Source: Methylocystis rosea SV97 (GTDB lineage: Bacteria > Pseudomonadota > Alphaproteobacteria > Rhizobiales > Beijerinckiaceae). Taken from it: a stretch of DNA of 64,000 nucleotides. Location: the NCBI RefSeq assembly GCF_000372845.1, contig NZ_KB889963.1, forward strand, positions 1 through 64,000, in the 5' to 3' direction. Shown here in pieces: positions 1 through 9,100 of the stretch. The stretch's first letter is position 1, and each line of letters begins with the position of its first letter. The position numbers and the translations under genes are program-made. The notes beneath the pieces were generated by a model that did no database searches, was not told the DNA's origin, and was given only the letters and a program-made list of their open reading frames with translations.

Positions 1-1
1 G

Positions 2-463
2 ATCGAAGCTGAGATCCTCCCCGAGGACAAGAGCAAAGTCGTTAGTCGTTTGCGCGAAGCGGGTCGAATCGTCGCGATGGCGGGGGACGGCGTAAATGAC
101 GCCCCTGCCTTGGCCGCCGCCGATGTGGGCATAGCCATGGGAACTGGGACCGATGTTGCGATCGAGAGCGCTGGCGTGACTTTGTTGAAGGGCGATCTTG
201 GGGGCATCGTGCGTGGCCGACGCCTTTCCCAAGCGACGATGCGCAACATTCGTGAGAATCTGTTCTTCGCGTTTATCTACAACGCCGCTGGCGTGCCCAT
301 CGCGGCCGGCGCGCTCTATCCGGCCTTCGGGATCCTCTTGTCGCCGACGATCGCCGCGGCGGCGATGGCGCTGTCATCACTCAGCGTCGTCGTCAATTCC
401 CTGCGACTAAGGCGAGCCGAACTGGACCCCGAAAGAAAAATTGAGATGCCGCCGTTCTCCTAA
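2..463 (+). CDS. copA: P-type copper-translocating ATPase, C-terminal part (5' end outside window)
   Basis: The frame is open from the window edge and ends at the stop at 461-463, so only the last 153 residues are seen. They contain the hinge motif [10 protein letters not shown], the following [10 protein letters not shown] segment, and two C-terminal membrane helices ending in [17 protein letters not shown]. That last helix pair is typical of P1B-1 (CopA-like) ATPases, which pump Cu(I) out of the cytoplasm using ATP. The metal-binding CPC helix and the phosphorylation site lie upstream and cannot be checked, so copper rather than silver or another soft metal is inferred from the last helix. 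Other copper genes lie at 53.4-55.4 kb. Confidence 0.9.
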   Translation: MEAEILPEDKSKVVSRLREAGRIVAMAGDGVNDAPALAAADVGIAMGTGTDVAIESAGVTLLKGDLGGIVRGRRLSQATMRNIRENLFFAFIYNAAGVPIAAGALYPAFGILLSPTIAAAAMALSSLSVVVNSLRLRRAELDPERKIEMPPFS

Positions 464-694
464 TAGTCAAGAGGTTGCGATGATGCTCGTATGATGGCGC
501 AAAATCGTCCCAGTGAACATTTCACTTCGTGAAATGCTGCGTTACCTGCATGAACCGTCTGCTCTTCTCGCGAGAGCGCCGACTGGCGAGCGACTGTGTT
601 TGCACTGGGGTCCGACAGGGTTAGGCGTAGGCCAGCAATCCGTGGCCGCCTCTCCTCCGGGGCGGCTACCATCGATGCGCCCGCCAATATCATT

Positions 695-706
695 AGGGTA
701 TACCCT
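695..706. promoter_or_regulatory. 12-bp perfect palindrome AGGGTATACCCT
   Basis: The two halves AGGGTA and TACCCT are exact reverse complements. The site lies 104 bp upstream of the resolvase gene and about 230 bp past the copper ATPase gene. It could be a binding site for a dimeric regulator or part of a resolvase recombination site; nothing in the sequence decides between them. Confidence 0.3.
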
Positions 707-737
707 CACGCGACGTAACATCCGTAATCGATAGACA

Positions 738-807
738 TGTCACTTCGGGGTTGACGGCGACTATTAGTGACACTGTAGGGTCGGGCTTAACACCCTGAGG
801 TGACACC
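738..807. promoter_or_regulatory. Three GTGACA boxes around the resolvase promoter
   Basis: TGTCACT (738-744) is the reverse complement of AGTGACA (766-772), and GTGACAC recurs at 767-773 and 800-806, the last within 4 bp of the resolvase ATG. The boxes bracket a possible promoter, TTGACG (751-756) and TGTAGG (774-779), spaced 17 bp. Serine resolvases often bind dyads next to their own gene for recombination and autorepression, so this may be a res site or operator. This is inference from position and symmetry. Confidence 0.35.
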
Positions 808-809
808 CT

Positions 810-1379
810 ATGGCTCGAATTGGCTACGCCCGCGTCAGCACCATTGATCAAGACCTCGACACCCAGCAGGCTAAGCTGAAAGCAGAAGGCTGCGGCGTCA
901 TTCGCTCGGAAAAGGTTTCAGGCGGAAGTCGCGTCGGCCGAAGTGAGCTGGCGACCATCATAGAGTTTCTCCGGCCGGGAGATGAGCTAATGGTGACGCG
1001 CCTTGATCGACTCGGTCGCGATACCCGAGATGTTCTCAACATCGTTCACGAGTGCGACCAACGAGAAGCTTTCGTGACCGTGCTCGATCCTCACGTCACA
1101 ACGCGAGGCGAAACCGGTCGAATTGTTATGACCGTTCTCGGCATGGTGGCGCAATTGGAGCGGCGGTTCATCAAGGAGCGTCAGCGCGAAGGCATCGATC
1201 GGGCGAAAGCTGAGGGCATGTATCGCGGAGGCAAACGTCGGATTGACCGGAAGCAACTGTTCGCGATGGCTGATGCCGGGCACGGGGTTGCCGCTATTGC
1301 AAAGTCGTTGGGATGCTCGCGTATGCAAGTTTATCGTGTTCTTGCCAACGAATGCGAGGAGCAAGGCGCCAGCCTTTAA
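810..1379 (+). CDS. Serine recombinase (resolvase/invertase family)
   Basis: The protein has 189 residues, the usual size for small Tn3/Pin-type recombinases. The N-terminus reads ARIGYARVST with the nucleophilic Ser in YARVST. The conserved arginine motif VTRLDRLGRDTRDV follows near residues 68-81, then the long E helix around MVAQLERRFIKERQREGI, and a C-terminal HTH_7-type DNA-binding segment. Such enzymes resolve or invert DNA through a phosphoserine intermediate. GAGGTG lies 8-9 bases before the ATG and supports the start. No transposase gene accompanies it, so it may be a lone cargo or transposon-relic resolvase. Confidence 0.92.
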   Translation: MARIGYARVSTIDQDLDTQQAKLKAEGCGVIRSEKVSGGSRVGRSELATIIEFLRPGDELMVTRLDRLGRDTRDVLNIVHECDQREAFVTVLDPHVTTRGETGRIVMTVLGMVAQLERRFIKERQREGIDRAKAEGMYRGGKRRIDRKQLFAMADAGHGVAAIAKSLGCSRMQVYRVLANECEEQGASL

Positions 1380-1430
1380 GCCTGACCCGCTCGTAGAGCC
1401 ACGTCGCACCACTTCAGTGGAGAGATATCG

Positions 1431-1961
1431 ATGGCCGATCCTACCTCGCCGGTGTTCTATGACTGCGAGGCTTCAAGTCTTGACGGCTTTGTGATCGAAG
1501 TCGGCTGGGCATACGTTCGGCCCGATGACGGTCAGATTATTGCTGCCTCGCACTTCGTTCGTCCGCTAGCTGAGTGGCAGATCGAAACAGTCTGGGACGA
1601 GAACGCGGAAGCACTGCACGGGATTTCACTTGCAGAGATTTCTACGCGAGGCATTCCTGTACGCGATATTGCCAACGCCATGAACGGCGGGCTCGCCGGA
1701 CGAGAGCTTTATTCCGATAGCCCGTTTGATGAGGCTTGGCTCAGTCAGATATTTGAGGGAGCTGGGATCGAGCCTTCATTCTGTGTACGCCAAACCAGCG
1801 CCGACGCTTTACTTGAGAAAACGGTTACAGATCGAAAATTCGATATAGCGCGATACCGTATGGCCTTGGATGAGGCCGAGCAAAGTCGCCGCCACCGCGC
1901 CGAGGCAGACGCCCGCATCTGGGCGCAGCTATGGCTAATGATCACTAAAAATGCGCCATGA
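1431..1961 (+). CDS. DEDDh-type 3'-5' exonuclease (DnaQ-like fold)
   Basis: This 176-residue protein has the metal-binding pattern of the DnaQ/RNase T superfamily: FYDCEAS near the N-terminus (D11, E13), an Asp in YSDSPFDEAWL (D96 or D100), and HRAEADARIWAQLW (H155, D160). ALHGI at about 61-65 matches the exonuclease II neighbourhood. The family removes nucleotides from 3' ends of DNA or RNA using two metal ions. The start is supported by GGAGAG 6-7 bases before the ATG. It lies 51 bp after the resolvase on the same strand, so the two may be co-expressed mobile cargo. The substrate cannot be told from sequence. Confidence 0.75.
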   Translation: MADPTSPVFYDCEASSLDGFVIEVGWAYVRPDDGQIIAASHFVRPLAEWQIETVWDENAEALHGISLAEISTRGIPVRDIANAMNGGLAGRELYSDSPFDEAWLSQIFEGAGIEPSFCVRQTSADALLEKTVTDRKFDIARYRMALDEAEQSRRHRAEADARIWAQLWLMITKNAP

Positions 1962-2064
1962 CGCCGCAAGTCACAACCCACATTTGATCCATGCTTGCCT
2001 TGGAACAGTTGCAGCAGTGCTCGGCTAAACAAACCCGTCTCCGCAGTGCACGCCGACATAGTGG

Positions 2065-2322
2065 TCAGATTGCTCTTTTATTACAGGAGACGTCTTCGGC
2101 CACACTGCGGCAAGCAAATTCCGCATCGTTCTTCAAGATGCTAATCTCCACTCGGTCTTTAAGCAAAGGCTCGTCGTCGTCGACTGCGCGCACCAGCTCG
2201 AGCATTATGTCTCCAATGCCAGCAGATACTCGTGGGCTTATTTCGCAGATAAAGCTCTTCGCCAACTCAAGCAACTGCAGGATGTTTAGCCTGGCGGGCG
2301 TAGGGGCATTCGTGTCCGTCAC
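2065..2322 (-). CDS. Small protein of unknown function downstream of the P450
   Basis: An 85-residue acidic protein, mostly helical by composition, with no motif I recognise. It starts at a GTG preceded by GGAG seven bases upstream, which supports real translation. The start lies inside the last 56 bp of the P450 gene in another frame, so it is probably translationally coupled as the third gene of the luxI-P450 operon. It could be a small partner or regulator of that pathway; no function is assigned. Confidence 0.55.
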   Translation of the reverse strand: MTDTNAPTPARLNILQLLELAKSFICEISPRVSAGIGDIMLELVRAVDDDEPLLKDRVEISILKNDAEFACRSVAEDVSCNKRAI

Positions 2323-3625
2323 TTTGCGTCTCCGGAGAAGGAAGGTCTGATCTGGCGAATGTTTGGCGAGGCTTTAGCGCGATCCGAATTTCGGGGGGAA
2401 CGATCGTGACGCGTGGGGTCGGCGTGGGCGCCGGCACCTCGCTTGTGACCGTCATCTCGAATGCCGCGGCGAATTCCAGCGCGAGCAATTGGAGCTCCAG
2501 CATCGCGACGCCCATGCCGACGCACACCCGCGGTCCAACGCCGAACGGAGTCCACGCGGGATTTCGCAGATGGTCGCGATCGAGCCTAAAAGTTTCGGGT
2601 TCGGTCCAGAACCGAGGATCCCGATGCATGTGCCAAGGGCTGACGAGGAGCGACGTGCCTGCTGGCAGGCGTTGTCCGGCGATCGTCGCAGGTTTCTTGA
2701 CCTCTCGCGAGAGCCAGTAAGCAGGCGGATAAAGCCGGAGGACTTCGCGCGCGGCAGCCGTCGCGATTGGCGTTCTTGCCAGCAGCTGGGGATTGATTTC
2801 CCCGCTTTCGTCAGAAATCGAGGCAGCCTCGTGGGCGATCGCATCGCGTAGCGCGGGATCGATAGAGAGAAAATAGAGAAGCCACGCCATCGCGGTTCCG
2901 CTGGTATGGTGACCCGCGAGGAACAGAAGCAGGATTTCGTCGTTCAGTTCTTTTTCGGAGAGCTGCAACTCTTCGAGCGCTCGAATGAGCGAGTCTCTTT
3001 TTGCATTGCGTCGCGCGCGCTCGACCACGAAGTGCATCATGGACGTGCCTTCCGCGAGCTTGCGTTTTTTGCGCGCTCGAACCCAAGGCAGGTCCGGAAG
3101 AATCTGAAAGATGCCGGCCGCGAGGTCGTCTTCGATCAAATTCACCGCTTCCACCATCAGGGCTTCATCGCCTGGGGCCAGCGCGTCGGGACCAAAGAGC
3201 AAGAGACTAATAATGCGCAGGGCAAGCGGCGCCGTCGCCCGATGCGCATCGAAATCCGGCTCGGTCGCAAGCGCCGCGGCGTAGCGACGTAGGAGAGCGG
3301 AAATGCTGGGTGCAATGCTCGTCGCCAGGCCGCGCGCCAACTGTGCGTGCATCGCGGCGCGACGCTCCCTGTGCCGCGGTCCGCTGAGCGTGAACGAACT
3401 ATCGCCCATGATCTCGCGTAGCTTGTAGATCAGCCTGCCTTTGTCGATCTCCTCTTCGGGCGCTGAAAAAATCGGCTTCGTCAGCTCGGGGTCGGTAACA
3501 AGGTAGACGGGCGCAAAGCCCATATTCAGACGACGCAAAGGCTCGCATGACGTGCGGCCCATCTCAGTGAAGAAAGACAGTGTGTCACGCCGAAAGGGCG
3601 AAAGGTCCGAGAACCAATGTCTCAT
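2267..3625 (-). CDS. Cytochrome P450
   Basis: With the start at 3625 the protein has 452 residues. The I-helix oxygen-activation motif LAGHHTSGTA, the K-helix EVLR and the heme loop FGVGPRVCVGMG with the thiolate Cys (about residue 368) are all present. It has no N-terminal membrane anchor, so it is a soluble bacterial-type monooxygenase needing ferredoxin and reductase encoded elsewhere. I chose 3625 because GGAG lies seven bases before that ATG; an open frame reaches 3715. The gene overlaps the 3' end of luxI by 41 bp, implying coupling to quorum-sensing output. The substrate is unknown; fatty-acyl, terpenoid or signal modification are all possible. Confidence 0.92.
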   Translation of the reverse strand: MRHWFSDLSPFRRDTLSFFTEMGRTSCEPLRRLNMGFAPVYLVTDPELTKPIFSAPEEEIDKGRLIYKLREIMGDSSFTLSGPRHRERRAAMHAQLARGLATSIAPSISALLRRYAAALATEPDFDAHRATAPLALRIISLLLFGPDALAPGDEALMVEAVNLIEDDLAAGIFQILPDLPWVRARKKRKLAEGTSMMHFVVERARRNAKRDSLIRALEELQLSEKELNDEILLLFLAGHHTSGTAMAWLLYFLSIDPALRDAIAHEAASISDESGEINPQLLARTPIATAAAREVLRLYPPAYWLSREVKKPATIAGQRLPAGTSLLVSPWHMHRDPRFWTEPETFRLDRDHLRNPAWTPFGVGPRVCVGMGVAMLELQLLALEFAAAFEMTVTSEVPAPTPTPRVTIVPPEIRIALKPRQTFARSDLPSPETQSDGHECPYARQAKHPAVA

Positions 3626-4238
3626 CGATAATCTCCACGTTCTGAAGGCTTTGAGCGAGTTTTTCCAGAAGTTCAGCAGGCTGCGAGGCGATTGGAATTT
3701 CCCCAAGGACCGCAAAAATGGGTTTCTGAAAGCGATCTGTTCCGACTTGTTTCGACTCGCCGTAGCGCCGCGTCACGATGCCGAGCCGCCTCATTAATCT
3801 CTCGTGCTGCATGTCGGCCACGGCGATCAGGCATCGTGCCGAACGCGCCTGCGCGAACGCCACGAGCAGCGCGTAAAGTTGAACGCCAGCGTCCGAGCGA
3901 TTTGGCGCCGCCGCAAACCGAGAGATCTCCCAAGCGTCACTGGCCTTAGGCAAAGGCTGATTGTCGGAGAGATGCGAAAACACCTCTGCGCTCAGGTAAG
4001 GTCGATCGCACCGCTGTGCTCGAAATGATCCGATCAAACGTTTGTCTTGCCATAGGCCGCACAATATTGCGCCACAGGCGTCATAGTCGTCCCTCTCTTC
4101 CTCACCGCTTACCCGCAATTTCCAGCCCTTGTTTTCGACGAAAATTCTTTTGCGAAATCGCCGAATCTCAGCTGCTCGCGCCTCAGATGCTTGATCCTCG
4201 AAGAAAATAGCTGTGCTATCGTTCGAAACATTCGCCAT
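3585..4238 (-). CDS. luxI: Acyl-homoserine-lactone synthase (LuxI family)
   Basis: The 217-residue protein keeps the invariant LuxI residues with correct spacing: R29, F33, W39, D50, D53, R73 (in GSFRAQR), E104 and R107 (in WEISRF). The family makes N-acyl-homoserine lactones from S-adenosylmethionine and an acyl-ACP or acyl-CoA. It is transcribed away from a luxR gene 78 bp to the right and overlaps the downstream P450. Its ribosome site GGGGGG is embedded in a dyad only 4 bp from the ATG, so translational or operator control is possible. The acyl chain cannot be predicted. Confidence 0.93.
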   Translation of the reverse strand: MANVSNDSTAIFFEDQASEARAAEIRRFRKRIFVENKGWKLRVSGEEERDDYDACGAILCGLWQDKRLIGSFRAQRCDRPYLSAEVFSHLSDNQPLPKASDAWEISRFAAAPNRSDAGVQLYALLVAFAQARSARCLIAVADMQHERLMRRLGIVTRRYGESKQVGTDRFQKPIFAVLGEIPIASQPAELLEKLAQSLQNVEIIDETLVLGPFALSA

Positions 4239-4241
4239 CGC

Positions 4242-4263
4242 CAGCCCCCCAGCTGCTGGGCTG
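4242..4263. promoter_or_regulatory. 22-bp dyad over the luxI ribosome-binding site
   Basis: CAGCCC (4242-4247) and GGGCTG (4258-4263) flank a central CAGCTG; 18 of 22 positions are symmetric. The site ends 4 bp from the luxI start codon and includes its Shine-Dalgarno bases. It could be a lux box for LuxR, although it sits unusually close to the start codon, or an mRNA hairpin that hides the ribosome site. Confidence 0.4.
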
Positions 4264-4289
4264 ACGATGGCGCAGATCGAGCTTCAGTC

Positions 4290-4307
4290 CCCATTCTCAA
4301 AAATGGG
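4290..4307. promoter_or_regulatory. 18-bp dyad upstream of luxR
   Basis: CCCATT (4290-4295) and AATGGG (4302-4307) are perfect inverted repeats separated by 6 bases, ending 9 bp before the luxR ATG. The length matches lux-box-like operators, so autoregulation by LuxR is possible. The GGG of the right arm is also the only plausible ribosome-binding sequence. Confidence 0.35.
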
Positions 4308-4316
4308 TAGTTTTAA

Positions 4317-5099
4317 ATGGCGACGTCCCTCGACGAGGTAATTGCGAAAATAGAGTCTGCATCGACCGTCGAAGAGCTTACCGCTGTTCTTCAATGGGTT
4401 GCCGAAGCCTGCGGATTTGCGTCCTATGCCTTTGTCGACATTTCCCTGGCAGGCGATCAGGCGCCCCTGGTCGTGACCACGAACCGCCGGGATTGGGACC
4501 AGACATACCGTCAGGAGAACTTCATCGAGGTAGACCCTGCGATTGGCGTGGCGCGTCGGTCTAACATTCCTTTCAGTTGGTCTTCGTTGCCGCTGCCGGA
4601 GCGCAAGGGGCGACGCATTCCTGGCCCGCTCAAAACCCTATTCGCTGCCAAGGATCACGGATTCACAGAGGGAGTCGTCATTCCCTTCCACTATGTCGAT
4701 CACCTCGGCCGACCCTATTCCAGCGTCTGCACATTCTTTTGGACCGATCCGCTGAGCGGCTTTGTCAACAGCTTCAAGGTCAATCGCAATTGGCTGCATC
4801 TTGTCCTAATCTATTGGGCTCAGCGGACAATCGATCTCGTGGCGAAAACCCAGCAGCTGCCTCATCGTTTTCTCGACAGCGACGGCCAGCCTTTGGCGGC
4901 GGTTTCCCTCACCGATCGTGAGCGGGATGTCCTCTCATGGGCAGCGCGGGGAAAAACTGCGTCAGAGACAGCGGACATCATCAATGTCGCGGAAAGCACC
5001 GTTGTCGTTCATCTCAAGCACGCGATGGCCAAATTGGGAGCTGCGACCAAGACGGAGGCTTGCGTGCGCGCCGTCTACCTTGGTCTGATCAATGTTTGA
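4317..5099 (+). CDS. luxR: LuxR-family quorum-sensing transcription regulator
   Basis: The 260-residue protein has the autoinducer-binding domain with all five classic ligand residues at TraR-like spacing: W60, Y64, D73, P74 and W88. It ends in a LuxR helix-turn-helix (about residues 193-255) beginning LTDRERDVLSWAARGKT. It therefore should bind an acyl-homoserine lactone and regulate transcription, probably of the divergent luxI-P450 operon. The intact ligand pocket argues for a functional receptor rather than a solo orphan. The last 11 bp overlap the convergent small gene at 5089-5355. Confidence 0.92.
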   Translation: MATSLDEVIAKIESASTVEELTAVLQWVAEACGFASYAFVDISLAGDQAPLVVTTNRRDWDQTYRQENFIEVDPAIGVARRSNIPFSWSSLPLPERKGRRIPGPLKTLFAAKDHGFTEGVVIPFHYVDHLGRPYSSVCTFFWTDPLSGFVNSFKVNRNWLHLVLIYWAQRTIDLVAKTQQLPHRFLDSDGQPLAAVSLTDRERDVLSWAARGKTASETADIINVAESTVVVHLKHAMAKLGAATKTEACVRAVYLGLINV

Positions 5100-5355
5100 C
5101 TTGCTCCATCGCCGTCGATGGGCGCAGAGCAGAAAGATACAGGAATCGCGCGAAACGCGCGTCCTGGACGCGCAGCCACTCGTCGAATTTGGCCCGGACC
5201 ATCGAGGAGTCTTTAGGCCACCTCCTTGCGAGGTCCTCTCTGATGAATTCGACGCCGGCGCGGGCGTCTTCCCAACTCAGTTGATTCCTCGAAAGCAATA
5301 ACTCCGTCAGCTGAATCGTATTGGTGACGACTGCTTCCGCAGAGTGCTGTTTCAT
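5089..5355 (-). CDS. Hypothetical small protein
   Basis: This 88-residue helical protein is rich in charged residues, with segments such as WEDARAGVEFIREDLARRW. I recognise no family. The ATG at 5355 has AGGTG six bases upstream; a GTG at 5364 in the same frame is possible. It converges on luxR with an 11-bp overlap, so its transcript would be antisense to the luxR 3' end. It may be an accessory gene of the quorum-sensing block. Confidence 0.5.
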   Translation of the reverse strand: MKQHSAEAVVTNTIQLTELLLSRNQLSWEDARAGVEFIREDLARRWPKDSSMVRAKFDEWLRVQDARFARFLYLSALRPSTAMEQVKH

Positions 5356-5702
5356 GAGCAACACCTAGGAATTGAAGAGCGACCCCATGAAGGCGTTCGT
5401 AGCGACGGCCCTCAGCCATTGCCAGCCCACAACCAGTAGCTCAAGGGAACAAAACGGCAGGACCTTGACATTGGAATGGGAGACAAAGGGCAATTGTGCG
5501 TTGATGTGGTGAAATCTCGAAGAGTTCGAGGCGGCAAGTTAAGCTCTCATTTATCATTAATTTTTTGCACAGCTTTCATGGAGGGGACGGCCGGTAGACG
5601 ACCGAATTTCGCCCAGCAGATTCACACTTGGTTTGCGTCCCTCGCCTTGCAATCGGGCGAACCTTCTTGACCCCTTTCCTAACATGTTCTTTCTTCGTTC
5701 GC
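5356..5702. other. Gene-free stretch
   Basis: No open frame here has coding character or a ribosome site. The right end is locally AT-rich around 5550-5575 and then carries CTTGAC at about 5667-5672, which could be part of a promoter for the hypothetical gene at 5703. Confidence 0.4.
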
Positions 5703-6101
5703 ATGTCGAGCGCGCGCCGTATTCCCCAAAACACCGCCGAATATGCGCGCTGGCTTGCGGGCGAGATCTCGCGCCGATATCGGCCGACCTGGTTTGAGCC
5801 GGACACTGCTATGTTTCTTGCGATGGCTCTGGAAGGCTACGCTAATTGGCTCGACCAAAAGGAGGCGAAGGCGCTCAATTTCACGGTGACGGCGATCGAC
5901 GACCTCGGGACGTCACGGGTGGTCGCAGCCGCCGAGAATGTCGAGGTCGCATGGGCCGCTTACAGCGCCGCAATCCCAAAACACACGCGCGGCTGTCTGG
6001 TGCTCCACCAGAATGAATCATTGCTCAGCATCCCTCGAGAGTCGCCTAACGGAGCGGAGACGATCGGCTGCAGTATGAGGATGGGCTGCGTCTGCTTCTG
6101 A
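5703..6101 (+). CDS. Hypothetical protein, possibly frameshifted at the 3' end
   Basis: From the ATG at 5703 the frame gives 132 residues. The first 90 look coding (for example IPQNTAEYARWLAGEISRR and NFTVTAIDDLGTSRVVAAA). The tail after about 6000 is low-complexity and Cys-rich, while the neighbouring frame from about 6060 reads sensibly (LQYEDGLRLLLTQSGLVNA) to a stop near 6170. A frameshift near 6000-6070 is therefore likely. No ribosome site is evident and no family is recognised. Confidence 0.45.
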   Translation: MSSARRIPQNTAEYARWLAGEISRRYRPTWFEPDTAMFLAMALEGYANWLDQKEAKALNFTVTAIDDLGTSRVVAAAENVEVAWAAYSAAIPKHTRGCLVLHQNESLLSIPRESPNGAETIGCSMRMGCVCF

Positions 6102-6139
6102 CCCAAAGCGGACTCGTCAACGCCGATAGCGTTGCAGGT

Positions 6140-9100
6140 TCAATCCTGCAGTCGCGGTGCCGATGCTAAGCACAGTCCTTGCTCGCCCACTGCTTCCGTT
6201 GAGGTCAGGAGATCGAGATAGCTAGTTTCGCCGAGTGAAGCGAGGTAGCTGATTGTCTCCTGCGCCCGCCGCACCGATTCAGTCGTCCCATGCTCAAGAC
6301 TTTCTGAGAGAATCGTACGGATTGAGACTCGGTTCAAATAGGTCCATGGCTCGCGATAAGGGGTCTTCAGCATTGAGGAGAGCACTTCTAAAGCCTGTTC
6401 CGGCCTAGACGAAGCGATTTTACCGAGCCACTCAACGACGCTGTAGCCCGAGTTCGGCGAGAAGCCTGCCTTCAGCAGGCGAAGTAACTGCTCAATGAGC
6501 CAGTTTGATTCAATGCCCTCTTGGCCAAACCATCGGCCGATCGCGCCCAGCTCCAGGCGGAAGGTATCTTTGTCACTGGTCGATTCGGCAGCTGAAAGGC
6601 GCGCATCCCAATAGCCCATCGCGCGAGCGCGCATATCATCCGGCAACCGAGCAGGCGGCAACTGCAATTGTCGCCCCAGAAACGTCATGGCGTGCTGGCG
6701 GGCCCGCGGCGCATCGGTTCGCCAAAACGCTTCAATAATGCCGTATGGTAATTGCTGAGTGATAAAGAGCAAGACCAAGTACTCCCCGAGGCGGTTCTCG
6801 CGCACATCTTGATCATCATCCACATTGTCCTGGCCAAGGCGACTGATTTCGTCGGCGTAGCTTTGCTCAAGCTGCGACATCAGCTCGCCCGCCGGGCCAG
6901 CGTCGTTGAGGAGATGACCCGACCAAGCCGCGCGCCGCAACTCGTTGTCGTCCGACGGAAATAGCGCGCTCATGTGCGGTTTGAGCCAATCCTCGCCGAA
7001 GTAGAAGAGCCGACGTAGGTAACGCCCCAGGATAGCTCGCGGAATGCGCCCGCTCGCGGATGTGTCGTCGAGTTCCGCTTCGAGCAATGATCGGATGTCA
7101 GCGAAATGCTGAAGCGCAGTGCGCGGAGCGGTGGCGATAGGCGAATCTGCCTGTTTGCCCGCCCAATAGAAAAATAGCACGCAAAGCTCGACGGCAGAGC
7201 CTCGCAAGGTCTGTTCAGCCGCAAAATAAGGAAAGCGTTGAAAGTCTTCCTCGAAATTCGGGGTCTCAGCCAAGCGAGGCGCGAGGCGGAGAAGTTTTGC
7301 GATCGCTGCACGAATTCGCGCTGCACAATCGTATGATGGGCCGGTCTCGCCCTGGCGAAGACCCGCCTTCAAGAGGTTTGCCGCCGTCGAAGCGGCCCAC
7401 TGCCAATTGCGATCGTCTCCTTCCACGAGCAGCGACCCGTTTACCGACGCCGCCAGCCGATCGATCGTGGCCTCGATCAAACTCAGAATTGAATGCCATT
7501 CGAATTTTTGCTGTTTTCGAGCGGCGCTTTCAAAGCCTTCGAGCACCCGTCGAACGAAAACCGAACGGAGGCGGTTAAACTGACCAGCGGATTCGGCGAA
7601 CCTCGCCGGCTCTTGCTCGATTGCATCCCGAAGCTGCTGGCCAAGAGCCGCGATAGTTTGCTTGACGGGCTCTTGCTGCGGCTGCCACGATTCCAGAAAG
7701 GCGACCATTTCTGAAACTGGACGGCTCGCAAAATCCGCCTCGGTTAACGGGCTAGTCTCGGGCGGGAACAACTGTCCCCGCCATGCGTCGGGGTCGCCGT
7801 ACTCACTCACAATGTTGTCGAACACCTCTCGCCGCGCCGCAGGTAAAGCGTCGCGCCACTTCCATGTGGCGTCCCGAATGATTGAGGCGTCGAACTCCCG
7901 CTCATTCTCCGCCGTGGGAGGAGTTCTGTGATACTCTTCAAACCGCTGCCGCCACCCGGCGCGGCGCTGATCCGGAATAGCGTCGATCGTAGCGAAGATG
8001 TGCTCCTGATCGGTCTGTTTGATAGACCGAAACCAAGCTAACGCCAGCTCGGCATATTCGTCCTCACACCAGGATTCGCCGATGAACGCCGGGTTCTGGA
8101 GAAGGGCTGCCGCAAGGTCAGGAGCAGAGGCAGGCTCCTTTGAAAGCACATGCAGCGCAATTCGCTTGAATATTCGCAGGTGATATTCGAGCAGACACGA
8201 GACAATGCCGAGGGTTTGGCCCGGCGCGTTCTGAATGGCCGTAGCAGCGGCGTCGCGTACGGCAATGATCAGCCCGTCGTACACGCTATAGTTCGCCATT
8301 TGGCTTTTGGCGATAGGATGCGGTGTGTGGTCCGTAAAGTCCGCCGTGGGCTCGCCGCCAAACTTCCGCTTTATTGTCGCGGCGCGTACCAGCAATTCGG
8401 AAAAGAAGCGAACCGCGGCTATGCCGTCCAATTTGGCGAGTTCGGCAACGCCTTGGCGCAGATAGTGCTCATACATATGCTGCGCGTGCAGCGTTGCTAG
8501 GCTCCCATCGTCATCGAAGAGCTGGAAAATGGCGTGAGCCATTCGAAATGACGCCGTGGTTTGCCCGCTCGTCGCAAGCGATTTTACCAAGCGCATCGGC
8601 GTTTCGAGCACCATGTCGCGCAAATCAAGATCGAGCCATCCGACCGCTATATCGATGACAGCAGCGGCTTCATCTCCTGGTAGGGCCGCGACGATCTCTA
8701 ACCCTTGTTGTCGCACGTCTGGATGTTTGGATGAAGCTATCCTCCAGAGGGCGTCTGTCACGAGCCGCCGGGCGCTCGTGTCCTCTGATTTCGCCATTCG
8801 AAGGAGGTAATTGCCGACGGGCCATTGGCGGAAGCCCGTGCCCCGCCCGCTTTCGCCGCTTTCCGCGATCGGCTCTCCGATGAGGTTGCTGTCGAGAAGC
8901 GGCATAAGCCAGCGCGGCGAATCAATTGTTTGGAAAAAATGCCACTGAAGCGGCATCGCCCCGGGGATTTCTCGCTCAAACTGTTTAATGGCATGAGCTG
9001 CGTCGTGCATGGTAGCGAGTTCTGTTACACGGCGCATGAGAGCGCTGTATCGTCCTTGGAGCGCGATTGCGACGCTCCGAATAACAAGATCGAACGGCTG

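Larger units (their letters stand above)
464..809. other. Intergenic stretch before the resolvase
   Basis: No convincing gene is seen. The left half is featureless. The right half holds the perfect palindrome AGGGTATACCCT (695-706), a group of GTGACA boxes and a possible promoter (TTGACG at 751-756 with TGTAGG at 774-779), described separately. Confidence 0.5.

Noticed and set aside
3626-3715. Longer N-terminus of the P450
   Set aside because: It would lie wholly inside luxI, has no ribosome site, and the ATG at 3625 has GGAG at good spacing.
6133-6150. TGCAGG-TTCAAT-CCTGCA, looks like a tRNA T-arm
   Set aside because: The loop has 6 bases instead of 7 and no D-arm, anticodon arm or acceptor stem can be drawn; the stretch is the 3' end of the 1155-residue gene.
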